From assembly GCA_038212015.1 (NCBI GenBank), contig JBBQUY010000015.1, positions 1-52,850 on the forward strand: a stretch of 52,850 nucleotides of DNA, read 5' to 3'. The stretch's first letter is position 1. Each line of letters opens with the position of its first letter. Below are positions 45,401 through 50,354 of this stretch, piece after piece. The position numbers and the translations under genes were made by a program. The DNA comes from JAGQUL01 sp038212015 (GTDB lineage: Bacteria; Actinomycetota; Thermoleophilia; Gaiellales; SKUG01). The notes beneath the pieces are model-generated. The model was not told where the DNA came from, did no database searches, and saw only the letters and a list, made by a program, of their open reading frames with translations.

Positions 45401-47797
45401 GTCGCGCCGTCGTCGGATCCCGCATACGCATCGCTCGCGATCGCCCCGCGCACGTTCTCGATCACCGACGACGACCTCGCCAACGCGAGCATCACGTGCA
45501 ATCCCGGCGCGGACTGGGCCACCAACGGCGCCGGCAGCGTGGAGATGAGCGAGGACCCGACGGCGGCCACCTCCGACGTGTCCTGCTACATCCAGGTCGG
45601 CACCGCCGTCGCCGAGGACGTCACGATCGCCATCACGGCAGCGCCGACGAGCCAGATCACGGCCAATCGCACGAGCGTCGTCATCCCACAGGGATCACAG
45701 AACAGCGAGGAGGTCATCTTCACGGCCACCGACGACGCGATCGTCGAGGGCACGCACGCCGCATCGATCGAGTTCGAGGTCACGTCCGTCGATCCGATCT
45801 ACGACGCGTTCACGATTCCGACCGTCGACGTCGAGATCACCGACGACGACACGGTCGGCACGATCGCCGACCCGGCCGGTCCGATCGCCGTCACCGAAGG
45901 TGGAGGTGCGGAGACGGTCACGCTGCGCCTGACGAGCCAGCCGACCGCTCCCGTGACGATCGCAGTCGACGGCGGCGCCCAGGTCGATGCCTCGCCCGCG
46001 ACGATCACCTTCCTGCCGACGACCTGGAACGATCCACAGTCGATCTCGGTGCGCGCAACCGACGATCCGATCGACGAGCCCGACGGTCACGCCGGGCAGG
46101 TGACGTTCACCGTCACCGCAGGCGACGCCGGCCATCTCGCCCACACCCCGACGCCCGTCGACGTGACGATCACCGACAACGACACCCCCGGCGTGATCGT
46201 CGCGCCGACCGGCGCTGGCAACGCGGTCGGCGAGGCCGGCACCACCGACACGCTCGACGTGCGCCTCGGCACGCTCCCGACCGACGACGTGACCGTTACG
46301 CTCGACGTCGGCGCGCAGCTGACCGCCACGCCCGCGACGCTGACGTTCACCGCCGCGAACTGGAATGACCCGCAGGCCGTCACGATCGGCGCCGTGCAGG
46401 ACCCGATCGTGGAAGGCGACCACACCGGAACGATCACGTTCGCGATCGGCAGCAACGATCCGGCGTACGTCGCGGGCAGCGCATCCACGCCGCCGAGCCA
46501 GCCCGTCACGATCACCGACGACGACCTCCCCGGCATCACGATCGTCGAGACAGATGCCGCGACGAGCGTCACGGAAGCGGGCGGCACCGACACGTACACG
46601 ATCGCGCTGCTGGGCCAGCCGACCGCGGACGTGACGATCGCCATCGACGGCGGCACCCAGGTGACGACGGCTCCCGCGTCGCTGACGTTCACGGCGGCGA
46701 ACTGGGATGCCCCGCAGGTCGTGACGGTCACCGCGGTGCAGGACGACGTCGACGAGCCCGATCCGCACACCGGACAGATCACGCACGTCGCCACGACGAC
46801 GGCCGCAGCCTGGACCGGCGCGAAGATCGCCGGCGTCGCGGCACGCATCGCCGACGATGACGAGGCGAACATCGTCGCGGTGCAGACCGGGGGCAGGACA
46901 GCCGTCGTCGAAGGTCGCGAGGCGGGCGACACGATCACCTTCGCGCTGTCGAGCCAGCCGACGAGCGACGTGTCGATCCTCGCCAAGGGCGACACGCAGG
47001 TGTCGGTCACCGACAAGCCGATCGTCCTCACGCCCGCGAAGTGGAAGGACCCGATCACGCTCAAGGTGAACGCGATCGACGACGAGGAGGTCGAAGGCGA
47101 CCACGAAGGCGCGATCACCTTCACCGTGTCGAGCGATGACGCCGGCTACAGGAAGGCATCCACGCCCGCGGTGACCGTGGCGATCGGTGACAACGACGTC
47201 GACGAACTGCGGCCGAACACCACGACCGAAGAGGACGAGCACGACGACGGCGAGACCGGGACGCGCGGGCCGCGCCTGACGGTGCCACCAGCGACGACCC
47301 GCCAGCCCGACGGCGATTCCGACCTCGATGCTCGCCGCACGTCCGACGGCGCGACACGCACCGATGCGGGGAGCACGCGAACGCCCGACGGCGTGGAAGG
47401 CGCATCGACGACCGGTACCAAGAACCCGGACGGAATGCAGACGGGCCGCCGCCTCGGAGGCGAGGTGACGGCTGCCATGGAGGAGGAGACGGTGCCCGTG
47501 CGGCGCACGCCGATGGCGCGCATGGCCGACTGGTTCCAGGAGAACTGGTCGCTCGCGGCGCTCATCGTCGGCGGCGGCACGATCGTTGCCGGCACCGGTG
47601 CGTGGCTCCTGCGCGGCGACCCGATCAAGGCCGCCCAGCGCGCAGCCAACGCGAAGGGAGCGGCGGACGCGGCACGCCGTGGTGCCAGCAAGGGAAGCAG
47701 TCATGTGCGCCCGCGCCGCGTGGGCAATAAGAAGAAAAAGCGCGTTGACGACGAGGACGACGACGGCCCCGCGCCGGGCGCGCGACGTCGCCGCTGA
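30428..47797 (+). CDS. Giant exported protein with PA14, Ig-like and about 34 Calx-beta repeats
   Basis: A single uninterrupted 5,789-residue frame. It starts with a signal peptide (TTFATMLVVGFAMLAAATPALA, cleavage near residue 33). Residues about 110-250 form a PA14-type domain (FAARWTGRLLAPDTGTYFFQ, SNDGVRVKVNGMEVLRWW), usually carbohydrate-binding. Residues about 270-1715 are some twelve Ig-like/beta-sandwich modules marked by D-x-x-x-PT starts and CYRYRIVATDNVGN-type ends. Residues about 1716-5590 contain about 34 Calx-beta repeats of about 114 residues, each with a TFTxxNWNxPQTVTVTAVDD core and a closing ITDDD motif, likely calcium-binding. A charged linker precedes a membrane helix near 5706-5728 (LAALIVGGGTIVAGTGAWLL) and a basic tail. 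It is probably a membrane-anchored, calcium-stiffened adhesin or surface fibre. There is no LPXTG motif and no type I secretion signal. Confidence 0.88.
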   Translation: MAHRAASTRPLTTFATMLVVGFAMLAAATPALADTTAPDITFGTWTESSPYAHYDGTDDVDRLWFNPTFSGSATASIIAKDPETGVKHVTWPQPPTGWSPPGSNDASASDLPGLVASFWDTSSTIYASNFTDAPAVTRLDPNVEVNWGTESPHSSIAPSTFAARWTGRLLAPDTGTYFFQTRSNDGVRVKVNGMEVLRWWNDTGSNHVATQCPTGIDLIAGTKYDIVVEYFENTTNSASMELRWRRPTQASEYRTPTGCDASPASTDNAATGMTGLGLSNYPVIPASQFTVGGGGYSRTFSWTAAAAGGAPFITAENGDSPGDVSSARPIEFVADDQPPVAGGTGTLDIQMPGWGADGSNYLVFPRADMITDAGASAADYTKMTRLVQRRDGSPDGLGGCTTATANWTNVGTPILTATSYSAPIPAAGVCSEFRYLVTDTVGNTLELYASGFRGWDGSLPNVTVTSIAEGINPQYQHVTSASTIFFNGNQSGTFDVTAQPTDAEAGPFRIRFRGQGVNGWLSPATDLDVYDPGPWIGTYEWDPSSASLGDQRIDVWDYASRTSSPITHTITDDPLGPTGGAFTPGDGITWRNTPSVPFDMTTAMSDGTGAGVASYQLQREAVTWTAGACPAFTGVYTNVGAPVYGNPPPPITAVTDTTGITDNACYRYRVEATDNVGNLGYATNTNSVRVDDTDPTVTLDTIPASGSGSITIGGTASDTMSGVASVTVRVEDMSAPGPTTTIYADSTFSATTPTQVWGDFIWDSTPWNGPHRLHIDVIDVAGNVVTSAITHDILLDNSAPTITHTGFAEGNHPEYQHIDPVATNHRAWVKTTGIGTAIPSIFATFLPDDPESGIDFITTPAAPGGTTAWTPATATVVQDPGPYVQQYTWQDGVTSFGQRAATATSGSGKVSAEAPFTITEDNTAPVGGSISPQPIPGPTWHTSLSVALSIVGFVDADAGIATQRIERDEVARNAAGSCNGAPWPLTWSTVVSTPSASLPATVTDTSLVHGMCYRYRIVATDNVGNVASTSITAPHVAVDALAPTATISASSPSSTIMGTVNLIGTSSDGAADGSNSGVAQVTARWKNLDDLTTGTLAADTSAEPAWSIAWNTTSGATPDGTYRIFVDVRDVATNAVTSVATRDFVVDNTPPLVTLDSFAFGSLVDCQYWSGPASRTFWFSVVGAGCGASDFTIRVNATDAPGGVAYVQFPTTSTTGTAIVPDGGDPAIDSTGPNPYEMRYAYTTAADDPGAEIVSATGNSGADTNLDINISRDDTGPTGHTITGPGATTAPAWWSNASAPSISFDMSTATDGGAGVRAAGHRLQRREAPGPDCTTWTGYTSVGGFGVTSPYADASAAEDTCYQYQLVAYDNVNNPGTVTATNRVRIDRTLPSVAGNTINPVPAYVTGTSFTLSGTASDNWSGVASISVRLGAGPATACTPAVAASWSCTWDTTTAPNGPTTLVLVVTDAAGNVLDSQTQPTYVDNEPPTVGVTLAEGTNPAAQHVVSSATPRIYVNTSAGSSGDFTITTTPADGFSGVASVSHPALGTNWTRTPTGGNVASPGPYELTYAWTGGATTADPQGQVVMVTDNASNVSTAPFEVHADTTSPTGATLDYEDGPAATPSITFDEGDDIGGSGVATWRIERREAAVTGPNTCDTGAWSTWTTAVTGPLVSPWTDGTVVLNRCYQYQLVSVDHVGNATIATDATGDTVTIEPAGIVIVESGAGPSTDVTEGGAIDTYTVRLRTRPSADVVITLGPDEQVATNVPTLTFTSANWNIAQTVTVTAVDDALDEVPDPHSGTITHVAASDDSGYATLTGANVVANVTDNDVAAFVVSPAQASVAVTEAGATSDTYTIRLNSQPTANVTVTLGNSDGQVTFAPSSLTFNPANWNVDQTVTITAVDDDYDEVPDAHSGVVTHGVASSDPLYAALTISDTVAAVTDDDAAGVTVAPTIGLTVEEGNPATDQYTVVLDSQPVGSVSINVTDDVDVDVSTSLLVFDSSNWNVPQVVYVSAFQDAIAEGAHTGIVSHTTSAPDPSDAAYASVAVSPVTVDVIDDDVPGIEVTPSSGLTATEGGTGSTYQVRLETEPIAPVTISFATGAQLQPIADVTFTSGDWNTYQTVTVAAVQDDVDEVPDPHTGTIVHTVASTDATYGGWALADQSIAITDDDQAAITVDELGGVTVDEANVAATDTFTVVLESEPVGIVTITPNADAQVTTSAAVTFDDTDWSIPKVITVTAVNDAIDEANPHPGVISLAVTGDPLYAAISPPPVTANVADDDTAGIIVSAGTLALDEDLPAGDSFTVRLRSQPTSPVTITLTTDAQTTAAAPTLTFTPLDWNVDQTVTITPVDDPTVEDDPHPTSVGIAATAGDAPYLAVSPITKLGSVIDNDVPGVTIDVANSVDVTEGTGTDQYAVVLDRQPQADVVVTVVADSQVIGLPSTLTFTTTNWNVAQIVTVTAVDDDIDEGTGTHPGGFTHTVASSDSRWAGVTTAAPVAVAVTDNDVAGVTITSSSPNALDEDTPAPGTTVTYTVELDSQPTTDVVIDLTVPGDLSASPTTLTFTAANWAAPQTVTVGAIDDLVTETPVHTRTITHAITTGDVFYGAVTVAPVAFDVTDNDIPGITVSETTLIATEGGATDTFTVVLETQPAADVTIDLIGTQVGFDVDPLTFTSLTWNTPQTVTVTATDDDIDEHPDTHAGLVEFDVTGDPVYAGWVLADIPVAITDNDVAGVTITPGATAVSVDETGATSATYTVVLDTEPTAPVTITPTVGDGQTTVAPASLSFTAGDWSTPKTFTVTAVDDPDDEPTTHSGTVLHTASSADTHYDATLTIASQSVVITDNDTSSVIVTPTSGLVLDEAVPATTASFDVVLATRPIGNVVISFATSDGQTTVAPGPLTFTPTNWNVPQTVTVSVVNDDIDEAPTHTGMIVVDAASTTDALYAAFDPADVSADIADDDTSAVIITESGGSTDVDEASTSDTYLVRLQTRPTANVTIDITGGSQASTTPVLLTFTPANWNVDQTVTVNGTPDFVVEGPHDQTITHAIVAGDATYVPALAIADVVAHVTDDDVAGATITPTSVDVAEGAPGVTDTYDVVLDAEPAADVTIALTPDSQLLVSTPALVFTPLNWNAPQSVTVTANDDLVVEGSPHGGLITHAMSSPDTIFDGVAVSDVTANITDDDVPGVTINPPNVSVTEGGTGSTFGVTLESVPTADVTVSFTEGGQLVPMASLTFTAANWNTTQNVAVSAFNDFIAEGAHATTITIDTSSSDSYYGPGALTITPVNVAIADDDVAGVLVTPNAGLAGSEGGAPVSYDVSLTSQPVAAVTITLTGDSDGTPVPSTLTFDATNWATPRTVDVSIIQDAIAESAHTTTITHAVSSADPTYATTVTIADQSIAITDDDTASVAFTPLLPGPLAIGEGGPAATYTVALTSEPTGDATIDVASLAGEAVAAPSTLTFTSTNWMTPQTVTVTAVDDLVAELDPHADSLTHTAGGADPAYAALTLGDMDLEITDNDPPGVLIDATLPDTHVIEGGLGDTVRVRLGSEPTADVDVTLSASQVTLGATTLTFTSANWNIPQDVTVDAIQDDIFEGPHVGTIDALTGSVGDPYYAGVAATQHAVTIDDDDTAGVIITQATPNTLDEQAPLAGQTYHVRLQSEPMQPVDVAVTPDAQVEASATTLTFTASTWNVDQAVTVRPIDDALAEPSPHDGRITHDTISADPAYGAGALAIDRADFAIDDNDTPGVTVTPTAPHAVIEGGATSTYTIVLDSPPTANVTIAPVSSQLEWSVPNITFTTTDWNTPQTVTLRAIDDDIDETDPHTGTIVHAVTSADTGYQPVLAADVSADITDNDTSDLVVTPVGTPAVDEAGALPAAQYVLTLTSRPASDVTVTLATPAPAQVAFSAATVTLTSTNWNTGVTVDVFAVQDDVDEPSPHTATITHAMTSADPNFDAETGPDQLVDVADDDTAGVTITPSGASTDVAEDGSAVDDYDVVLESQPIADVTITIATPDGEVAVAPATLTFTSTNWNVAQTVAVSAVQDFVFEGAHTGTITHVASSVGDPSYDPTATAIADVVANVLDDDVPGVIVTPAGGTFEIAEGGPVDQLVVTLATEPKAPVTIDLTTPDGESTVLPTQVVLDAANWNTGVAVDVTAVDDGFIEGTHTADVAFTIDAAASDDDYDLVAIANATAQVSDNDAASAIVDTGDGLSLDEASVGTTDTFSIRLGASPAVGETVDIALGELAPSGQLTFAPTSLTFDDTNWNTPQDITVTVADDAIDETDPHAAAIQFTVTSTDANFSSVTIPDADVTIADDDTAGLVITPATIAVAEAGTTSQVVDVALASEPIGQVEVTVTGDSQVDASGTLTFTPANWSTPQQVTVTARQDLDDELDPHPGIVTFGVSSPASADPTYDALADATRTVDVADDDVSAVNVTLVAGTGVDEATPATTVEYEVVLNSHPSGDVTVTPVPDAQLQVVGPTTLTFTQSDWMNAQTIQVRAADDQVAEASPHPGLLAFAVAGADPRYAALTPAPESLDVLDDDVAGVSVTQGVVPAPLAEDGSLPNATYDVVLTSQPIADVDVTLTPDTQVSVVGASVLTFTAANWSVPQTATVAAVDDFVTESDPHSGVITHASDSTGDANYAAPATLAITDARFEVADDDEPGFTLDPVAPALTVDEAGATSQTYTLSIDSIPAGDVIVNIATTSADVTVSPASHTFNAGNAADPATISVTAVDDSVIDPGETATITHSLDPSSDPGYAAAVPAIVIPDATVDITDDDVAELVVVDGGGVSVAEAGETTGTFTVALSAEPSSDVVIDLAETAGGTPQLDADGAALTPATLTFTATNWNAPQTVTVQPEDDAIVEPDPHATGVSLSIDASASADEFDAVTHPAVPVSIADDDVPAFIVTDSADMSMDEAALTQRTINVRLATVPATPVVLNASGSGQVFSMSPPTALDASNWNTGIDLVFQVNDDAIAEANPHDGTVTINVAPSSDPAYASLAIAPRTFSITDDDLANASITCNPGADWATNGAGSVEMSEDPTAATSDVSCYIQVGTAVAEDVTIAITAAPTSQITANRTSVVIPQGSQNSEEVIFTATDDAIVEGTHAASIEFEVTSVDPIYDAFTIPTVDVEITDDDTVGTIADPAGPIAVTEGGGAETVTLRLTSQPTAPVTIAVDGGAQVDASPATITFLPTTWNDPQSISVRATDDPIDEPDGHAGQVTFTVTAGDAGHLAHTPTPVDVTITDNDTPGVIVAPTGAGNAVGEAGTTDTLDVRLGTLPTDDVTVTLDVGAQLTATPATLTFTAANWNDPQAVTIGAVQDPIVEGDHTGTITFAIGSNDPAYVAGSASTPPSQPVTITDDDLPGITIVETDAATSVTEAGGTDTYTIALLGQPTADVTIAIDGGTQVTTAPASLTFTAANWDAPQVVTVTAVQDDVDEPDPHTGQITHVATTTAAAWTGAKIAGVAARIADDDEANIVAVQTGGRTAVVEGREAGDTITFALSSQPTSDVSILAKGDTQVSVTDKPIVLTPAKWKDPITLKVNAIDDEEVEGDHEGAITFTVSSDDAGYRKASTPAVTVAIGDNDVDELRPNTTTEEDEHDDGETGTRGPRLTVPPATTRQPDGDSDLDARRTSDGATRTDAGSTRTPDGVEGASTTGTKNPDGMQTGRRLGGEVTAAMEEETVPVRRTPMARMADWFQENWSLAALIVGGGTIVAGTGAWLLRGDPIKAAQRAANAKGAADAARRGASKGSSHVRPRRVGNKKKKRVDDEDDDGPAPGARRRR
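35576..47200 (+). repeat. Array of about 34 diverged Calx-beta coding repeats (period about 342 bp)
   Basis: Within the giant gene, the conserved core encoding (T/V)F(T/D)xxNWNxxQ recurs once per about 114 codons; I count 34 occurrences, four to six of them degenerate (for example the Gly/Asn variant near 44,590 and one lacking the Trp near 45,690). Units have diverged at the DNA level, and no two neighbours appear identical, so the array looks old and under selection rather than freshly amplified. Confidence 0.8.
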
Positions 47798-47856
47798 CGC
47801 GCGCCCGGGTGCGGCGTGATGAAGTCGTAGGGAATTCGTGACGGAGCTGGCACGAA

Positions 47857-47897
47857 GCGCGCGCATTGCGTGACGAACGAGCCGCGATGGTTGCGGC
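47857..47897 (+). promoter_or_regulatory. com box and promoter of comEA
   Basis: GCGCGCGCAT-N3-GTGACG occupies 47857-47875 and ends exactly 22 nt before the comEA ATG. A GATGGT element (47886-47891) lies 6 nt before the ATG, in the place where other genes here carry TANNNT. The same box at the same distance precedes comEC and the comEC relic. Confidence 0.6.
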
Positions 47898-48506
47898 ATG
47901 GACCGTCTCGCTTGCCCCATGCTGCTCATCGCCACCTGCCTGCTGCTCGCCGGGTGCGGCGGAGACAGCGATTCCACGGATGCCGAGGTCGTCGCGCGGG
48001 CAGCGCCGCCGAGCGGCGATGCGCCGACGGCCGATCCCGACGGCCCGGATCCGTCCGCAGACCTCGTGCCGACCAGCACGGAGGCGGGCATCGTGGTGGA
48101 CGTCGCGGGCGCGGTGCGACGGCCGGGCGTGTACCGCATGTCGCCCGGCGCGCGCGTGCACGAGGCGATCCAGGCAGCAGGCGGCGCTCGGCGTGGAGCA
48201 GAACTCGGGACCCTCAACCGCGCGGCCGTGCTCGTCGACGGTCAGCAGGTGCTCGTCGGAGAGGCGGGTGCCGCGGCGAGCGGCGCGGGTCCGGCCGAGG
48301 GTGCAGGCGCCGCGGGCACGGTCAACATCAACAGCGCCGACGCTGCCGCGCTCGACGCGCTGCCCGGGATCGGCGAGGTCACCGCCGAACGCATCGTGGC
48401 GAGCCGCGACGAGGCAGGTCCGTTCGCATCGCTTGACGACCTCGACCGGGTGTCGGGCATCGGCCCCGCCACGATCGAGTCGCTGCGCTCGGTTGCGACG
48501 GCGTGA
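47898..48506 (+). CDS. comEA: Competence protein ComEA (DNA-binding lipoprotein)
   Basis: ComEA binds incoming double-stranded DNA at the outer face of the membrane during transformation. The 202-residue protein has a lipoprotein signal with lipobox LLLAGC (Cys20), unusual because many ComEA proteins use a transmembrane helix. It then has an acidic linker, an SLBB domain at about 64-115 (VVDVAGAVRRPGVYRMSPGA, VHEAIQAAGG), a Gly/Ala linker, and a C-terminal double helix-hairpin-helix (TVNINSADAAALDALPGIGE and ERIV...LDRVSGIGPATIESL). All hallmark motifs are present. It is preceded by the com box and followed by a terminator. comEC, normally its neighbour, starts 4 kb downstream here. Confidence 0.94.
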   Translation: MDRLACPMLLIATCLLLAGCGGDSDSTDAEVVARAAPPSGDAPTADPDGPDPSADLVPTSTEAGIVVDVAGAVRRPGVYRMSPGARVHEAIQAAGGARRGAELGTLNRAAVLVDGQQVLVGEAGAAASGAGPAEGAGAAGTVNINSADAAALDALPGIGEVTAERIVASRDEAGPFASLDDLDRVSGIGPATIESLRSVATA

Positions 48507-48513
48507 GGCGTGA

Positions 48514-48531
48514 CGCAGCGCCGACGCTGCG
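48514..48531. terminator. Hairpin terminator after comEA
   Basis: CGCAGCG-CCGA-CGCTGCG is a perfect 7-bp stem with a 4-nt loop starting 8 nt after the comEA stop, followed by GTTGCTT. It may also end transcription from the minus-strand fragment whose stop is at 48538. Confidence 0.6.
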
Positions 48532-48537
48532 GTTGCT

Positions 48538-48723
48538 TCAGAGCGCGGCGTCGACGACGTCCAGCTGGATCGGGTCGGTTGTTGCTCCACTCCAGCTGTC
48601 GACCGGCAGCACGCAGCGCACGCAGGTGCCGCGCCCGGGAGTGCTCGTGTAGCGAAACTGGCCGCCGAGTTCCTGCATGCGAATGAGCGTGAGGCGGAGC
48701 GGGAACCAGGTCGGGAGCCCAGC
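48538..48723 (-). pseudogene. C-terminal fragment of a sensor histidine kinase
   Basis: On the minus strand a 62-codon open stretch contains MQELGGQFRYTSTPGRGTCV, followed by RCVLP, which matches the G2-box end of HATPase_c domains in NarL-type kinases (pattern LGG-x-x-x-x-x-S-x-PG-x-GT-x-V-x-x-x-LP). The N, G1 and dimerisation regions are absent; upstream in the same frame is the TAG stop of the next minus-strand gene. It is therefore a relic, or would be made only by readthrough of that stop. The match is short but specific. Confidence 0.55.
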
Positions 48724-49158
48724 CTACGGTCGGTCGACGACGGTTCCGTCGTTCGTGTGCAGCTTCTCGACCAGCTGGTCGCGCGTGACGAGGCGATCCA
48801 CGCCTACGACGGCCTGCAGGTCCGGGTGCACGTACCGAAAGTAATCGCGGTCCTGGAGCTTGAGATGGTATGCGACGTCGAACGGGCCACCCGGGCCGGG
48901 CCCGTGCGAGTCGACCAGGCTCTGCAGTCCGAAGGTGTCGCCGCTCTTGACGATGGCGATGTCCGCGTAGCCCGACCTGGCGATCTGCCGAGCGCCTTCG
49001 ACGGCAGCTGCGACCGAAGGATACCCGTCGGCCAGCGAGCCGATCACGGTGAGGTTCTCGGGATCCTTGCGAAACAGGCCCGGCCGCACCAGGTCGAGCA
49101 CCGGCGTGCGATCTGGTAGCGGACGAACGGTGGGAGTCGAGTCGGCGGCGACATGCAT
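48724..49158 (-). CDS. Hypothetical protein
   Basis: I do not recognise this 144-residue protein. It begins MHVAADSTPTVRPLPDRTP and contains NLTVIGSLADGYPSVAAAVEGARQI and YFRYVHPDLQAVVGVDRL segments; composition suggests a small soluble alpha/beta protein with no signal peptide. ATG 49158 is supported by AGGAGG 6 nt upstream, a strong site by the standards of this window. Its TAG stop is in frame with the histidine-kinase fragment just downstream. The 185-nt gap to the next gene holds a comEC-like fragment. Confidence 0.6.
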   Translation of the reverse strand: MHVAADSTPTVRPLPDRTPVLDLVRPGLFRKDPENLTVIGSLADGYPSVAAAVEGARQIARSGYADIAIVKSGDTFGLQSLVDSHGPGPGGPFDVAYHLKLQDRDYFRYVHPDLQAVVGVDRLVTRDQLVEKLHTNDGTVVDRP

Positions 49159-49294
49159 GGCGGTCCTCCTGGATTCCAAGCGTATGCGGTCGTGCAACGC
49201 GACGCCAGCCGGGGGCCGCGGACGGCTCACGTCGCCCACCTCCTTGGCCGCACGAGGGTCCGTGACCGTGCCTGGGCGCTCCTGAAGGGTGCGG

Positions 49295-49332
49295 CTCGAT
49301 CCGTGCCGCTCGTACGCATCGACGATCCGCGC
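49295..49332 (+). pseudogene. Short comEC-like fragment
   Basis: The 38 nt here are nearly identical to comEC 52715-52752 (about four differences). In the matching frame they encode ARSVPLVRIDDPR versus LRSVPLVRIGDPR, with two of the differences inside the shared peptide silent. It is too long a match to be chance, and points to an old copy of comEC in this gap. Neither side extends clearly. Confidence 0.45.
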
Positions 49333-49342
49333 TTGCTTTTCC

Positions 49343-49801
49343 TCAGGAACGGAGGTGATCGGCGAGCTTGTCGAAGGCGGATTGCCAGCCGCCGGCGGCA
49401 TAGGTCCTGCCTGGCTCGGCATGTGGACCGTCGGTGAGTGTCATCCGGGTTCCGGTGGCCGTCGTCTCGAGTTCGACGCGAACCGTGACGGGCTCTGGGA
49501 TGCCCATCTCGGGACTGGCTTCGGAGCGCAGCACGAGCAGCTCCGGCTCCACGAGTTCCGTGATCTCGTAGATGATCGGGTACTTCGTGCCGTCGGGGCG
49601 GCTCATGGTGATCTCGAATCGGCCGCCGACGCGCAGGTCGATGATGACGAGTTCCTCCGGGACGGTCATTCCTGCCGGGCCGAACCACGCGGCTACTTCG
49701 CTCGGATCGGTCCATGCGCGGAAGACCGCCTCCCGCGCGGCGTCGAATTCTCGGGTGATCGTGATGAGCCCGGGCTGGCTTGTTGATCGTGTACTGGTCA
49801 T
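49343..49801 (-). CDS. SRPBCC/AHSA1-family protein
   Basis: A 152-residue protein of the START/Bet v1-like SRPBCC fold, Aha1-C (AHSA1) branch. Diagnostic segments are ITREFDAAREAVFRAWTDPSEVAAWFGPAGM, LRVGGRFEITMSRPDG and GWQSAFDKLADHL at the C-terminus. Such proteins bind hydrophobic ligands in a central cavity; the ligand is unknown. ATG 49801 has AGGAA 7 nt upstream and overlaps the stop of the arsR gene by 4 nt (ATGA), so translation is coupled. ArsR-AHSA1 pairs are a common two-gene operon, in which the regulator controls both. Confidence 0.9.
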   Translation of the reverse strand: MTSTRSTSQPGLITITREFDAAREAVFRAWTDPSEVAAWFGPAGMTVPEELVIIDLRVGGRFEITMSRPDGTKYPIIYEITELVEPELLVLRSEASPEMGIPEPVTVRVELETTATGTRMTLTDGPHAEPGRTYAAGGWQSAFDKLADHLRS

Positions 49802-50130
49802 GGCTGTGTTCCTTTCCTGCTGCGCAGGTGTGCGTCGAGGCGATCGAGGCGCGCTTCCCACGTTCGTCGTCGGGTGAGTATCCAGTCCACCGCTTCGTCC
49901 AGCGGCTCCGCGTGGAACTCGTTGCGCCGCCATTGCGCCTCGCGGGTGCGAACGATCAGTCCGGCGCCTTCCAGGACCTTGAGGTGGCGAGACACCGCCG
50001 GCAGGCTCATGGGTAGCGGGTGGGCCAGCTCGCCAACTGTCGCGGCCCCCGCCGCAAGTCGGGTGAGGATCTCGCGGCGAGTGGGGTCGGCAAGTGCGGC
50101 GAACGTGCGGCTGAGCGGGTCGACTGGCAT
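49798..50130 (-). CDS. ArsR-family winged-helix repressor
   Basis: A 110-residue winged helix-turn-helix protein. FAALADPTRREILTRLAAG and VGELAHPLPMSLPAVSRHLKVLEGAGLIVRTREAQWRRN cover the recognition helix and wing typical of ArsR/SdpR regulators. It lacks the ELCVCDL-type metal site of classic metal sensors, so the effector is probably not a metal. It is the first gene of the operon with the AHSA1 protein. A perfect palindrome within its own promoter indicates autorepression. Confidence 0.92.
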   Translation of the reverse strand: MPVDPLSRTFAALADPTRREILTRLAAGAATVGELAHPLPMSLPAVSRHLKVLEGAGLIVRTREAQWRRNEFHAEPLDEAVDWILTRRRTWEARLDRLDAHLRSRKGTQP

Positions 50131-50139
50131 GTCGACCTC

Positions 50140-50168
50140 ATCGTACTTAACAAATACGTTAAGTACAA
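50140..50168 (-). promoter_or_regulatory. arsR promoter with embedded palindromic operator
   Basis: On the minus strand TTGTAC (50163-50168) and TACGAT (50140-50145) form a promoter with a 17-nt spacer. GTACTTAAC and GTTAAGTAC (50143-50151 and 50158-50166) form a perfect 9-bp inverted repeat with a 6-nt centre, covering the spacer and touching both boxes, where bound repressor would block polymerase. It is conspicuously AT-rich against its surroundings. The rest of the gap to 50313 shows no gene. Confidence 0.8.
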
Positions 50169-50313
50169 GTGGGGCTCAGCACCGCCGGGCGCGTGCCGCA
50201 TGGTCAGCTGGAGCGCCCCGACATCGAGGTTCGTCGAGATCCATGGCGGGGCGGATGGCGCACGACGATGTCGGGTGAAACCCGTGCGCAGGTCGGCACG
50301 GATTCGTCGCAGT

Positions 50314-50354
50314 GCGCGCGCATCCCGTGACGACTGCATCGAGACGATGCGTCC
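50314..50354 (+). promoter_or_regulatory. com box and promoter before the comEC relic and propeller gene
   Basis: GCGCGCGCAT-CCC-GTGACG (50314-50332) ends 22 nt before ATG 50355, followed by the hairpin GCATCG-AGA-CGATGC and a GACGAT element 6 nt before the ATG. The block 50301-50365 aligns without gaps to 52477-52541 before comEC with 56 of 65 positions identical. Confidence 0.6.

Noticed and set aside
30428..47797. RTX-type or type I secreted adhesin
   Set aside because: There is a Sec signal peptide and C-terminal membrane anchor; no GGxGxD nonapeptides and no C-terminal secretion signal are seen.
49227..49715. Alternative minus-strand frame overlapping the AHSA1 gene
   Set aside because: Arg/His-rich shadow; the AHSA1 domain is clear in the other frame.
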